A stretch of DNA of 64,000 nt, from contig JAPZTS010000001.1 in NCBI GenBank assembly GCA_027533185.1, positions 124,001-188,000 on the forward strand. Reading direction: 5' to 3'. The notes beneath the pieces are model-generated. The model saw only the letters and a list, made by a program, of their open reading frames with translations, ran no database searches and was not told the DNA's origin. Each line of letters opens with the position of its first letter. Positions within the stretch are counted from its first letter, which is position 1. Positions 25,932 to 34,980 of the stretch are shown in pieces. The DNA is from Leptospira sp. (GTDB taxonomy: Bacteria; Spirochaetota; Leptospiria; Leptospirales; Leptospiraceae). The position numbers and the translations under genes were made by a program.

Positions 25932-28458
25932 TTCCATCACCAATTCTTGTCTGTTCTTCGGCATAATTAAAGTAACGAATGCTAATCGAATCCGAAAGAT
26001 TTCGCAAGTGAACATGAAGCTCTTCTAACCAATCATAAATTATCGTCATCGGATTATCTTCAGAGAATATAATTTCAATATCCTTCATTTTAAAATGAGT
26101 ATACAACTGCAGTGCGGCTCGATCTTCTGCATACATAACCTTATCTTCTTTTCCAGGAAGCTGTTTGATATCGATGTTAATTTGATCCAATTGATATGCA
26201 AATGATCTTGGGTTAGTTATATCAAATAAGAGAATATCAAGAACTGATTCTTGATCAATACGACCCCGGTATCGTCTATTATAAGTTATTCGAATATCAT
26301 TTATACTGAGTAAATTATCAAATGCTGCCTTGTCTTTAAAACTATCCCATCGGAGCATTCCTTGCAGGATTAATATCAAATTGATGGATCTTTCAATTCG
26401 TCTACCTAGGTCTAGGAAATACCAACCTGCTTCCCGGCTCATGTTTTCGAAGGAAAGGCCTGTAAGCGAAGAAAGATTTATAATAATCTTGTGCAGAATG
26501 TCAATCAACTGGTCATAAGTTTCAATCGGCTTATTTGCATTGTCTTCTAAACTTAGCATGATTTTTTTCATATCTTCCGAGAGCCGATCTCGAACTGACT
26601 TACTCGCGTGAACCAATCCACGTAAATTAAATGCAAGGCTACCGACCAAATTTCTGTCCGTCGCCAATTTTTGCAATTCACCGAAAGGATATAGTAGCAA
26701 TTCATTAGCATCATCACCTAAAAAACCAGGGTATGAATTTGTGACATGAGTAACAAGTTTGAGTACGTTATGAACTGTTTCTTTTTCATAACCATCTTCC
26801 AGTTGTAAAATTTTGTAAGTTGCCTCACGAAAGACTCTTGTTTGGTTTTCGGACCTCTCTAAATAACGAGCCAACCAAAAAAGGTTATCAGCCACCCTGC
26901 TTGGAACACCTGATCCCTTTCTGGAAATTGAAATATTCTCCGACTTTGGAACGAGTAAAGTTTCTTCTTTTTGCGTTTCACTTGCGAGTACCCAAAGATC
27001 CTTACTCCACGCACCTCGTTGGCTCGTTATAAAAAAATCATCCAAAGATGGTGAAACGCGCACAAGTCCGCCTGCCATAGTTTGGTATCCAGATCCTGAT
27101 GAGGTAACAAATGTTCGCATAATCGCTCTTCCAGGACGAAAACCATTTTCGCTTAGAACTGGCACGGTAGCCGAAGCAATCATTTCCTGAGCAATAAATC
27201 GTTTTGGGAATTGTTTTAACTTTAATAAGAATAAATCCTTTCGTTCTCCACTTAATTCAATAAAGGTTACCGGCTCTTCTTCGTCCGAACGAGATACCGT
27301 TTTAAAAACATATTTTTCGGGACTCATCATGACCTGTACATTATGTTCTCGATTTCCCATCCAATATGTTGGCGCCATGGGAAGAATTAAATCCTCTCCC
27401 AAGTAAAAACGACAGAGATCCGAATAAAATGGAAGTAAGGCACGATTTTCCAAAAAGCTCGATCCAATTGGATTTGCTATTTTTACATTTCCAGATCGAA
27501 CGGCCTCTAGTAATCCTGGAACCCCTAATAGGGAATCTCCTCTCAATTCCAAAGGATCCATAAAAACATCATCAACCCGTCTTAGAATTAAATCGACTTG
27601 TTGCAAACCCTCTACGGTTTTCATGTAGACTTTGTTTTTTCTAACGGTTAAGTCTTCACCTTGAACCAAAGTATAACCAAGATAACCCGAAAGATAGGCA
27701 TGTTCAAAATATGTTTCGTTGGACGGTCCAGGGGTTAACAATACGATGACAGGCTCTCTACCACTAACATTTGCTAGCTGATTGAGTGATTTTCGAAGAG
27801 AACGAAAGTAGACGGCTACACGATGCACCATAGCTTCTCGATAAATACTCGGAAAAATCCGTGACAGTACGATACGATTTTCTAGTGAGTAACCAGAACC
27901 AGATGGTGCTTGGACTCTATCGTTCAAAACATAAAAATTTCCATCAGATGCACGAATCAAATCACAAACGTAAAAGAGTAATGCAGGGTTGGTTGCAAGA
28001 AAGTGATTGGATTCAAACATCCCATCACAAGCTCTTAGGAAGGAAGCTTCGTTAAACAAAATCTCTGCAGGGATTTTCTTCTCTGATAATAATCTACGTT
28101 TTGAATAGACATCTCTGAGTAAAGAATCTAAAAGATCTGCACGTTGGTTTAGCCCACGCTCAAGAACACTCCATTCTTCACTTTCCATAATCAGAGGAAA
28201 GAGATCCAAATCCCAAGGTCTTTCTTTTGCCTCGGGAGAATCCGATTGGTACAAATTGTACGTTACGCCATTTTCTCGCAGGATACGGTCTGCATCCCTT
28301 CGGCGATTGATAAGTTCCTGTGAACCCAACTCGTGAAAGGATTTTACTAAAAAGCGATATTTATTTCGTATTTGACCATCCTCATCTAACAACTCATCAT
28401 AAACTCCAGGCAGGGTTTTGTAGTTCTGAATGAGAAGATTAGGATCCTGAGTCATCAT
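25918..28458 (-). CDS. Fused circularly permuted ATP-grasp and alpha-E protein
   Basis: The product has 846 residues. Residues 1 to about 490 are a circularly permuted type 2 ATP-grasp domain (SGSGYSLENR at 186-195, LRRVDDVFMDP at 292-302, MAGGLVRVSP, and WSKDLWVLAS near 490). Residues about 518-846 are an alpha-E domain, beginning VPSRVADNLFWLARYLERSE. The glycine-rich ATP loop seen in the separate paralogue (AANGAGGYGM) is here an acidic stretch (KTVSRSDEEEP, about 386-396). The D-L-R-P-F motif reads IMRTF, so nucleotide handling may differ or be lost. It starts 13 bases after the large transglutaminase gene and overlaps the next one. Confidence 0.88.
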   Translation of the reverse strand: MMTQDPNLLIQNYKTLPGVYDELLDEDGQIRNKYRFLVKSFHELGSQELINRRRDADRILRENGVTYNLYQSDSPEAKERPWDLDLFPLIMESEEWSVLERGLNQRADLLDSLLRDVYSKRRLLSEKKIPAEILFNEASFLRACDGMFESNHFLATNPALLFYVCDLIRASDGNFYVLNDRVQAPSGSGYSLENRIVLSRIFPSIYREAMVHRVAVYFRSLRKSLNQLANVSGREPVIVLLTPGPSNETYFEHAYLSGYLGYTLVQGEDLTVRKNKVYMKTVEGLQQVDLILRRVDDVFMDPLELRGDSLLGVPGLLEAVRSGNVKIANPIGSSFLENRALLPFYSDLCRFYLGEDLILPMAPTYWMGNREHNVQVMMSPEKYVFKTVSRSDEEEPVTFIELSGERKDLFLLKLKQFPKRFIAQEMIASATVPVLSENGFRPGRAIMRTFVTSSGSGYQTMAGGLVRVSPSLDDFFITSQRGAWSKDLWVLASETQKEETLLVPKSENISISRKGSGVPSRVADNLFWLARYLERSENQTRVFREATYKILQLEDGYEKETVHNVLKLVTHVTNSYPGFLGDDANELLLYPFGELQKLATDRNLVGSLAFNLRGLVHASKSVRDRLSEDMKKIMLSLEDNANKPIETYDQLIDILHKIIINLSSLTGLSFENMSREAGWYFLDLGRRIERSINLILILQGMLRWDSFKDKAAFDNLLSINDIRITYNRRYRGRIDQESVLDILLFDITNPRSFAYQLDQINIDIKQLPGKEDKVMYAEDRAALQLYTHFKMKDIEIIFSEDNPMTIIYDWLEELHVHLRNLSDSISIRYFNYAEEQTRIGDGNGGF

Positions 28459-28471
28459 GTAAGGTACGAAT

Positions 28472-31400
28472 TTATAACATTCTTAGATCCAAAGTGGAGG
28501 GAAAGGATTTATTTTCCAATCGTTGCGGTGGCAAAGTTTTTCCAATTCGATGTCCATGTGTCCAAAATCTGGATATTCTCCTTGATTCTGCCTCGTATCC
28601 ATTCACAGGAAAGGAAGAATAGGAAAGACCGCCAGGGTGCGACACATGATACGTACATCCACCCAAAGATCGATCATTCCATTTATCATACATGTCAAAT
28701 ACTAATGTTTGTTGCGCTGGTAAATGAGGATGCAAGGTAAATACGGGAGACCATGCCTTAAAACGAACACCCGCAACATATTCTCCAAAGGTATCTGTAG
28801 ATTGGAGTGGAACCTCGTATCCATTACAACTTAGGACAAACCTTTCGGGAATAAACCCAGTTACTTTTACTTGTAAACGTTCCACTGCGGAATCCACACC
28901 TCTAGATGTTCCCTGAGCTGTATTTTCTTCACCCAGAACATTCCAAGGTTCTAATGCCATTCGTAGTTCTATCTGCATTCCATCTAAAAATGAGATTCCA
29001 TACTGCGGAAATCTAAATTCAAAAAACGATTCAAAATCCTTTGTAAAAAAATGAAAGCCCTCATTCTGTAAGTCTAGAACTACATCTTTAAAATCTTTAA
29101 ATACAAAATAAGGTAACATGAACCTATCATGCAAACTTGTGCCCCAATTTACTGGATTTCCATAATATGGTTTTTCCCAAAACTTGCAGAGCACTGCCAT
29201 TATAAACATCTGTTGAACAACACTCATTTGGTAATGAGGAGGCATTTCAAAAGCCCGCATTTCAACAAGCCCTAACCGACCTGTCACCGAACCAGGATCA
29301 AAAAGTTTATCAATCGAGATTTCAGTACGATGCGTATTTCCTGTTAAGTCAACTAATACGTTTCGTAACAATCGATCTAAAAGCCAAGGAGGAGTAAAGC
29401 GACTGGAATCAATTTGTTGAAATGCAATTTTTAATTCGTGTAAAATGTCAGATCTTGCCTCATCAATTCTTGGTGATTGGGACGTCGGCCCGATGAAGAG
29501 ACCCGAAAATAAATAGGATAGTCCTGGGTGATTTTGCCAATATGCCACCAAACTTCGAAGTAGTGATGGTTTTCGAAGGAAGGGACTATCTGTAACCGAC
29601 GCACCCCCTACAGTAATATGATTTCCTCCACCTGTTCCAGAATGACGGCCATCTAACATAAACTTTTCAGCAGTGAGTCGAACTAGATGAGCCTCATCAT
29701 ATAAGGTTTTAGTTTTCTCAACAATTTCTTTAAAGTTTGAGGATGGATGAAGGTTTACTTCGATAACACCAGGATCCGGAGTAATTTTAAATCGATTGAT
29801 TCTCGAATCGATCGGAGCTTCATATCCTTCTAAAACAATGGGTAAATCCGTTTCTAAGGCAGTTTGTTCAATGACCGCAATCAAAGATAGCCAACCCTCT
29901 AAAGAAGCGATCGGTGGCAAAAAGATTCTAAGATTGCCATTCCTTGGCTCAACGCAAAGGGCAGTCCGAGAAGATGGATAGTTCAAAGAGTAACTAATGT
30001 TTTGTGAAGAACCAGGAAATTGTTCTAATTCTCTTCGTTTGGGGAGCGATTTTTTTAAAACTGCCGGATCCAATTCGAAAAATTGTTGGGTCGATCCACC
30101 AAGTGAATTCAAAGGCAATCTATATCCAATGGGAGAATCACCAGGAATTAAATACAATCTGCCACGTCGAAACGTCCACTTAGCACTGTTCCATTGGTTT
30201 GAAAATGTATTGTACTCTAGTGGAAGGACATATCCTACTTCATGGTTAATACCTTGCTCTAACACCCGCAATACTCTTTCCCTCTCCATCCTATGAAATT
30301 GATCCAAACCTTTCAGCATGGACTCTGTTTCTAAAGGAAGATTTCCTTCTTGCCAAAGATAGTAGAGATTATCTTCGTAAGCGGTAGAAATGAAATCAGA
30401 ACTCAATTTTAATTTATCTGTCAACGTACTTATAAATCGTCTGGCATCATCTGAGTTTACTGAACCTGTATATCGATCATCTGCTAATAGATGTGGATTT
30501 TCCCAAATTCTCTCACCATCCAATCTCCAATAGGCAATCATTGCCCAACGAGGGATAGGTTCTCCAGGATACCATTTCCCTTGCCCGTATTGCAAAACTC
30601 CTCCGTTTGCATAATGATCTTTCAAACGCTTTAAAAGTTGCTCTGATTTTGAGTACTTTTCGTACCCCATAGCTTCAAAATTCCACTCAGGTGCGTCTTT
30701 ATTTTCCGTGGATATGAAAGTGGGCTCACCACCAATTGTTAGACGTATATCATTCTTTTGAATTCGTTTGTCAATTTTATCACCTAGCTGGAGTAAACGA
30801 TTCCAATCATCATCTTTATACGGTAATGTGACCCGAGGAGTCTCTTCCATTCGAGTGACTCCCATATGGAATTCAAATTCCGTTTTAGCGCGTTCAATGA
30901 ATCCTTGTATTGGACCTGCGGACTCTGGTTCAGGCGTTGCTGCAAGCGGGATGTGACCTTCACCAGTGAATAATCCGGAAGTTGGGTCAAGTCCCACCCA
31001 TCCAGCTCCTGGAAGAAAAACCTCAGCCCAAGCATGTAGATCCGTAAAATCCTGATCTACCCCACTTGGACCATCTAACGACTTTATATCGGGTTTGAGT
31101 TGGATCAAATAACCAGAAACAAATCTAGCCGCGAGTCCCAGATTTCGTAAAATCTGAACTAAAAGATAAGCACTATCTCGACAAGACCCCTTCTTTTTCT
31201 TTAAAGTATCTTCGGGAGTTTGAACTCCCGGTTCCATCCGAATGATGTAACCAATATCTGAAAAAAGTTTGGAATTAATATCTACAAGAAAGTCGATGGT
31301 TCTCCGAGGTGTGCGATCTACATTCTTTAGATAAGCGGAAAGAAGTTTGCCTGGTTTTTTTGGTTTAAGATAGGGTGCTAACTCTTTCTTTAGCGCCTTA

Positions 31401-31720
31401 TCATAATTAAAGGAGTACTTCTCAGCATAGTCTTCAATAAAAAAATCAAATGGATTGATGACTTTCATGTCGACGACAAGATCTACAGCTACTTGAAAGA
31501 TATTTGTCTTCTCGTTGAATACAAGTCTTGCTAAATAGTTGCCAAATGGATCTTGTTGCCAATTGATAAATTTATTATCAGGAAGGATATTAAGTGAATA
31601 GGATACAATATGATTTTTTGTATGAGGAGCCGGTCTCAATCTTATGACATGAGGGGAAAGCTGTATATTCTTATCATATCGGTACGTAGTAATATGGGAT
31701 AATGCGACTCGTATACTCAT
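28472..31720 (-). CDS. Large transglutaminase-like protein with DUF2126 domain
   Basis: The product has 1082 residues. The first 290 residues form a transglutaminase-like domain with an intact triad: Cys180 in KKKGSCRDSAYL, His229 in FTDLHAWAEVF and Asp245 in WVGLDPTSG. The remaining 750 or so residues are DUF2126, with recognisable blocks such as IRLTIGGEPTF, YGQGKWYPGEPIPRWAMIAY, GRHSGTGGGNHITVGGAS, and LGLVEMRAFEMPPHYQMSVV. DUF2126 is a large family almost always fused this way and found beside ATP-grasp and alpha-E genes; part resembles glutamine-synthetase-like amidoligases. The exact reaction is unknown. It is two bases downstream of the alpha-E gene. Confidence 0.9.
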   Translation of the reverse strand: MSIRVALSHITTYRYDKNIQLSPHVIRLRPAPHTKNHIVSYSLNILPDNKFINWQQDPFGNYLARLVFNEKTNIFQVAVDLVVDMKVINPFDFFIEDYAEKYSFNYDKALKKELAPYLKPKKPGKLLSAYLKNVDRTPRRTIDFLVDINSKLFSDIGYIIRMEPGVQTPEDTLKKKKGSCRDSAYLLVQILRNLGLAARFVSGYLIQLKPDIKSLDGPSGVDQDFTDLHAWAEVFLPGAGWVGLDPTSGLFTGEGHIPLAATPEPESAGPIQGFIERAKTEFEFHMGVTRMEETPRVTLPYKDDDWNRLLQLGDKIDKRIQKNDIRLTIGGEPTFISTENKDAPEWNFEAMGYEKYSKSEQLLKRLKDHYANGGVLQYGQGKWYPGEPIPRWAMIAYWRLDGERIWENPHLLADDRYTGSVNSDDARRFISTLTDKLKLSSDFISTAYEDNLYYLWQEGNLPLETESMLKGLDQFHRMERERVLRVLEQGINHEVGYVLPLEYNTFSNQWNSAKWTFRRGRLYLIPGDSPIGYRLPLNSLGGSTQQFFELDPAVLKKSLPKRRELEQFPGSSQNISYSLNYPSSRTALCVEPRNGNLRIFLPPIASLEGWLSLIAVIEQTALETDLPIVLEGYEAPIDSRINRFKITPDPGVIEVNLHPSSNFKEIVEKTKTLYDEAHLVRLTAEKFMLDGRHSGTGGGNHITVGGASVTDSPFLRKPSLLRSLVAYWQNHPGLSYLFSGLFIGPTSQSPRIDEARSDILHELKIAFQQIDSSRFTPPWLLDRLLRNVLVDLTGNTHRTEISIDKLFDPGSVTGRLGLVEMRAFEMPPHYQMSVVQQMFIMAVLCKFWEKPYYGNPVNWGTSLHDRFMLPYFVFKDFKDVVLDLQNEGFHFFTKDFESFFEFRFPQYGISFLDGMQIELRMALEPWNVLGEENTAQGTSRGVDSAVERLQVKVTGFIPERFVLSCNGYEVPLQSTDTFGEYVAGVRFKAWSPVFTLHPHLPAQQTLVFDMYDKWNDRSLGGCTYHVSHPGGLSYSSFPVNGYEAESRRISRFWTHGHRIGKTLPPQRLENKSFPSTLDLRML

Positions 31721-31722
31721 AA

Positions 31723-32691
31723 TTAGTTTGTAAAAAATCTCTCTACTATTTTTGAACCTATCCGGTTCAATTCAATTTGGATGTCATCAAGATACTCGTG
31801 AAGGCCTTTATCAAAAATAGACTTTATATTTTCTGATCTAAGTCGGTTTAGATAGATAGTGGTTGCGTCTTGGGCTAAGTTTCTTGGAAGACCTTCTTTT
31901 ATGCCCGATACCTTTTCAAGTGCCTCCTCAATCTCTTGGAGACAGTAAACAATTGAACGTGGAAAAGTTTCATCTAAAATCAAAAACTCTGCTATTTCTA
32001 GTGGATGAACACGTTTGTATTTGCGATTGTACATTTCGTGTGCGGAGGCAGATTTTAAAAGTGATAACCAACCTAACAAATCCAAAGTGGAGCCAACTTC
32101 ATCTACAGAGGGTAGAAGGATAAAGTATTTCATATCCAAAATCCTTGTGGTTTTGTCTGCTCTTTCTAAAAAACGTCCCAGTAGCGAAAAACTCCATACT
32201 TCATCATGTGAAATCGTAGCATCCGAACATCCATAGAAACTCTGCGCATTCTTTCGCACATAACTCAAAAATTCAGAAAGATCTACTGATAGACCATCCC
32301 CTTGTTTTTCTGGCCTTTCTAAATAGCTTTTTCTATAGTCCTTTACAAAAAGGTAGAATTCATTTAGGACTTCCCACATCGAGGTTGAAATATTTTCTCG
32401 GATAGTTCTAGCATTTTCCCTCGCTCTCGCTAAACAGTTGTATATCGAATTAGGATTTTTATCATCGAAAGTCATAAACTGAATCACGTTTGAGGGTGTT
32501 GGTTCAGAATATAATTTTTCAAAAAGTTCAACATCCCCTGTGGTATGAACAAGGGGTAACCATTGGTTCGAAATATCTTCACTGATATCAAGAGAGAGTT
32601 GGTGGTTTACATCGATAAATCGAGAGTAATTTTCAGCTCGCTCAATATAACGATTCAACCAAAATACAGACTCTGCAACACGACTCAACAT
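31723..32691 (-). CDS. Alpha-E domain protein (DUF403)
   Basis: The product has 322 residues. I chose ATG 32689-32691 (MLSRVAESVFWLNRYIERAE), the conserved family start, which lies four bases after the ATP-grasp stop; longer starts would overlap that gene. The protein is all-helical, with conserved blocks FDDKNPNSIYNCLARARENA, ISTSMWEVLNEF and YLNRLRSENIKSI. Alpha-E proteins have no demonstrated activity but occur with circularly permuted ATP-grasp and transglutaminase partners, probably as one complex. The same domain recurs fused in the neighbouring 846-residue protein. Confidence 0.9.
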   Translation of the reverse strand: MLSRVAESVFWLNRYIERAENYSRFIDVNHQLSLDISEDISNQWLPLVHTTGDVELFEKLYSEPTPSNVIQFMTFDDKNPNSIYNCLARARENARTIRENISTSMWEVLNEFYLFVKDYRKSYLERPEKQGDGLSVDLSEFLSYVRKNAQSFYGCSDATISHDEVWSFSLLGRFLERADKTTRILDMKYFILLPSVDEVGSTLDLLGWLSLLKSASAHEMYNRKYKRVHPLEIAEFLILDETFPRSIVYCLQEIEEALEKVSGIKEGLPRNLAQDATTIYLNRLRSENIKSIFDKGLHEYLDDIQIELNRIGSKIVERFFTN

Positions 32692-32695
32692 AGAA

Positions 32696-34120
32696 TTAAC
32701 CAAGAACCCAGGTATCTTTTGAACCACCTCCCTGGGATGAATTCACTACCAAACTACCTTTCCTAAGAGCAACACGAGTTAAACCACCTGGCATAACATA
32801 AATGTCTTTACCATAGAGAATAAATGGCCGTAAATCCACATGTCGGGATTCAATCTTGTCTGCGATCAATGTTGGCACTGTGGATAAATTCAAAACAGGC
32901 TGAGCGATGTAATTTCTTGGATCCTCCAAAATGAGCTTCTTAAAATCTTCCTGTTCTTGTTTACTTGATTTAGGACCGATGATCATTCCGTATCCACCCG
33001 CACCATTTGCCGCTTTTACAACTAGGTTGTGAATATTTTCTAAAACATACTTTAGATCGGCGTCTTCTCCACATAAGTAGGTTGGTACGTTTGGAATGAT
33101 CGCTTCTTCACCTAAGTAGTATTTAATCATCTTAGGAACATACGAATAAATGACTTTGTCATCTGCTACACCTGTTCCAGGAGCGTTTGCTATTGCTACA
33201 TTTCCTTTTTTAAAAGCCTCAAAAATTCCTTTGACTCCCAACAGGGAATCCTTACGAAAACTTTGCGGATCCATAAAAACATCGTCAATCCGTCTGTAGA
33301 TAACATCAATTTTACGAAGACCTTTGGTGGTCTTCATGTAGACCTTGTCGTTTTCTACGATTAAGTCTGTTCCTTCGACAAGAAATACACCCATCTTTTG
33401 TGCCAGGAAACTATGTTCATAATAAGCAGAGTTAAAAACACCAGGAGTCCAAACTGCGATTACAGGATTTGGTGCGTCTGTGAGATTTTCCAACATAGAT
33501 CTCAAATGATACGGATAATCGTAAACCTGACGAATATTCAGTTTGTCGAATAACTCGGGAAAGGTTTTTTTCATAACTTCTCTATTTTCGAGAACATAAG
33601 AGACACCAGAAGGACAACGGAGATTGTCTTCTAAAACATGAAAGGAGCCAAGTCCATCTCTTACTAGGTCTGTCCCTGTTATATGAATCCAAATTCCTTT
33701 AGGAGGTTTGAGGCCAATGCACTGTTTGAGATAACCATTACTGGACTCGATGGTTTCTCGAGGGATTACTTTATCCTTTAAAATTTTCCCCTCACCATAG
33801 ATATCTTGTAAAAATAAGTTTAGAGCTTCTATTCTTTGTTTGAGTCCATTCTCTAAACCAGACCATTCCTCTTTTGGAACAATCCTTGGAATCACATCAA
33901 ATGGCATAATTCGTTCTTGTTGTTCACCTTCACCATACAAAGTAAAGGTGATTCCAAGCGAAATCAGAGCCTTCTCTGCGGAACTACTGCGTTTTACCAG
34001 TTCCAGGCCTCCCAGGCTTTCCATTTTTGTTTTTAAAAAATCATAACTTTTGCGAGGAGCTCCCTCACTGGAAAACATCTCGTCATAAAAATTTTTTGAA
34101 TCGTAATCCGCGATAAACAT
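32696..34120 (-). CDS. Circularly permuted type 2 ATP-grasp protein, first gene of the operon
   Basis: The product has 474 residues, the normal length for the single-domain family. The conserved elements are in order: SGVSYVLENR (171-180), IYRRIDDVFMDP (274-285), the glycine-rich ATP loop VVKAANGAGGYGM (367-379), HVDLRPF (427-433), GGLTRVA (445-451) and the closing GGGSKDTWVL. ATP-grasp enzymes join a carboxylate to an amine through an acyl-phosphate, so a peptide or amide ligase role is predicted. The start has a good ribosome site (AAGGGAA). It leads a tightly packed five-gene unit ending at 25041. Confidence 0.92.
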   Translation of the reverse strand: MFIADYDSKNFYDEMFSSEGAPRKSYDFLKTKMESLGGLELVKRSSSAEKALISLGITFTLYGEGEQQERIMPFDVIPRIVPKEEWSGLENGLKQRIEALNLFLQDIYGEGKILKDKVIPRETIESSNGYLKQCIGLKPPKGIWIHITGTDLVRDGLGSFHVLEDNLRCPSGVSYVLENREVMKKTFPELFDKLNIRQVYDYPYHLRSMLENLTDAPNPVIAVWTPGVFNSAYYEHSFLAQKMGVFLVEGTDLIVENDKVYMKTTKGLRKIDVIYRRIDDVFMDPQSFRKDSLLGVKGIFEAFKKGNVAIANAPGTGVADDKVIYSYVPKMIKYYLGEEAIIPNVPTYLCGEDADLKYVLENIHNLVVKAANGAGGYGMIIGPKSSKQEQEDFKKLILEDPRNYIAQPVLNLSTVPTLIADKIESRHVDLRPFILYGKDIYVMPGGLTRVALRKGSLVVNSSQGGGSKDTWVLG

Positions 34121-34271
34121 AAGGTTCCCTTCTGCTTAGTTTTGTAGCAATTTTTGTACCAAGTAACAAATTTCGCCAAATCCTTCTTACTCGGCAATTG
34201 AGACATAAGACTTTGCTCGTATCAAGACAATTTGTTTAAAAAATAAGCAAAGGAGATTTAACGAGGATTCT

Positions 34272-34313
34272 ATGAGTGCAAAGTTTACGCACATTGCTCA
34301 TACATTTGAATAA
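34272..34313 (+). other. Thirteen-codon mini-frame with a strong ribosome site
   Basis: ATG 34272 is preceded by GAGGA at good spacing and by a second AAGGAG motif further up. It encodes MSAKFTHIAHTFE and stops at TAA 34311-34313. It lies alone in the 290-base gap between the algH end and the ATP-grasp operon. It could be a leader peptide, the surviving front end of a lost gene, or chance. The rest of the gap holds only AT-rich sequence and the algH terminator. Confidence 0.3.
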
Positions 34314-34361
34314 ATTTGAATTTTTAAGATTCTAAATTCGAATTTTTTGATGAAAACGAAG

Positions 34362-34388
34362 AAAAAAATGCTGAATCCTCTTCGGATT
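34362..34388 (-). terminator. Rho-independent terminator after algH
   Basis: On the minus strand AATCC-GAAGA-GGATT is followed by CAGCA and then seven T residues, 24 bases beyond the algH stop. It marks the 3' end of the unit that starts with hrcA or, if there are internal promoters, of the downstream pair. Confidence 0.6.
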
Positions 34389-34411
34389 TTCTAGAAAAAA
34401 CGATTTTTTTC

Positions 34412-34978
34412 TCAATTTAGAGAAGGATCTTTTGTGTGTTCAACAAAATACTTGTAGATTCCGCCTTTGCTACGGAGGGCGTCCTTCCAGATATCCTCTG
34501 AATCTGATTCCGAAAATACCAATTCCTCAGATACAGTATCCGAGATTACCCAAGAAAGACGTTCAAATTCAGACTCTAATTGTCCGGACGACCATCCAGC
34601 ATAACCTTGTAATACACGAAACTGTATTGCTTTGGATTTTAATATCTCGACCATTGTATCAAAACTACGTGCCATAAAGATCCCAGGAACAACTTCCACT
34701 CCAGGATCTTCCATATTACGTCCGTTATGTAGAAGAGTGACAAACATATTGTCCACAGGACCACCAGCGAAAACAGTTCGATCGGCAAATTCTGTTTCTG
34801 GGAGGTTTTTAATCAGCGAATGCATGGTTTGGTCCGTAGGTTTATTGAGAACAAGACCAAAGGCGCCATCAATATCATGGTCTACCATAAGGACGATAGT
34901 CTTATGAAAAAAATCCTGAATTACACTCGAATTGGAGATCAAAAGTTTTCCACGAGTGGAATCAGGCATTTCCGTCAT
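34412..34978 (-). CDS. AlgH/YqgE (UPF0301) family protein
   Basis: The product has 188 residues and is full length. The family blocks are complete: the GKLLISNSSVIQDFFHKTIV opening, DGAFGLVLNKPTD, VFAGGPVDNMFVTLLH, FRVLQGYAGWSSGQLESEF, and a late DIWKDALRSKGG. The family is cytoplasmic and its function unresolved; AlgH affects alginate regulation in Pseudomonas. The start is two bases past the oxidoreductase stop, so it is probably translated from the same mRNA. Confidence 0.88.
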   Translation of the reverse strand: MTEMPDSTRGKLLISNSSVIQDFFHKTIVLMVDHDIDGAFGLVLNKPTDQTMHSLIKNLPETEFADRTVFAGGPVDNMFVTLLHNGRNMEDPGVEVVPGIFMARSFDTMVEILKSKAIQFRVLQGYAGWSSGQLESEFERLSWVISDTVSEELVFSESDSEDIWKDALRSKGGIYKYFVEHTKDPSLN

Positions 34979-34980
34979 AT

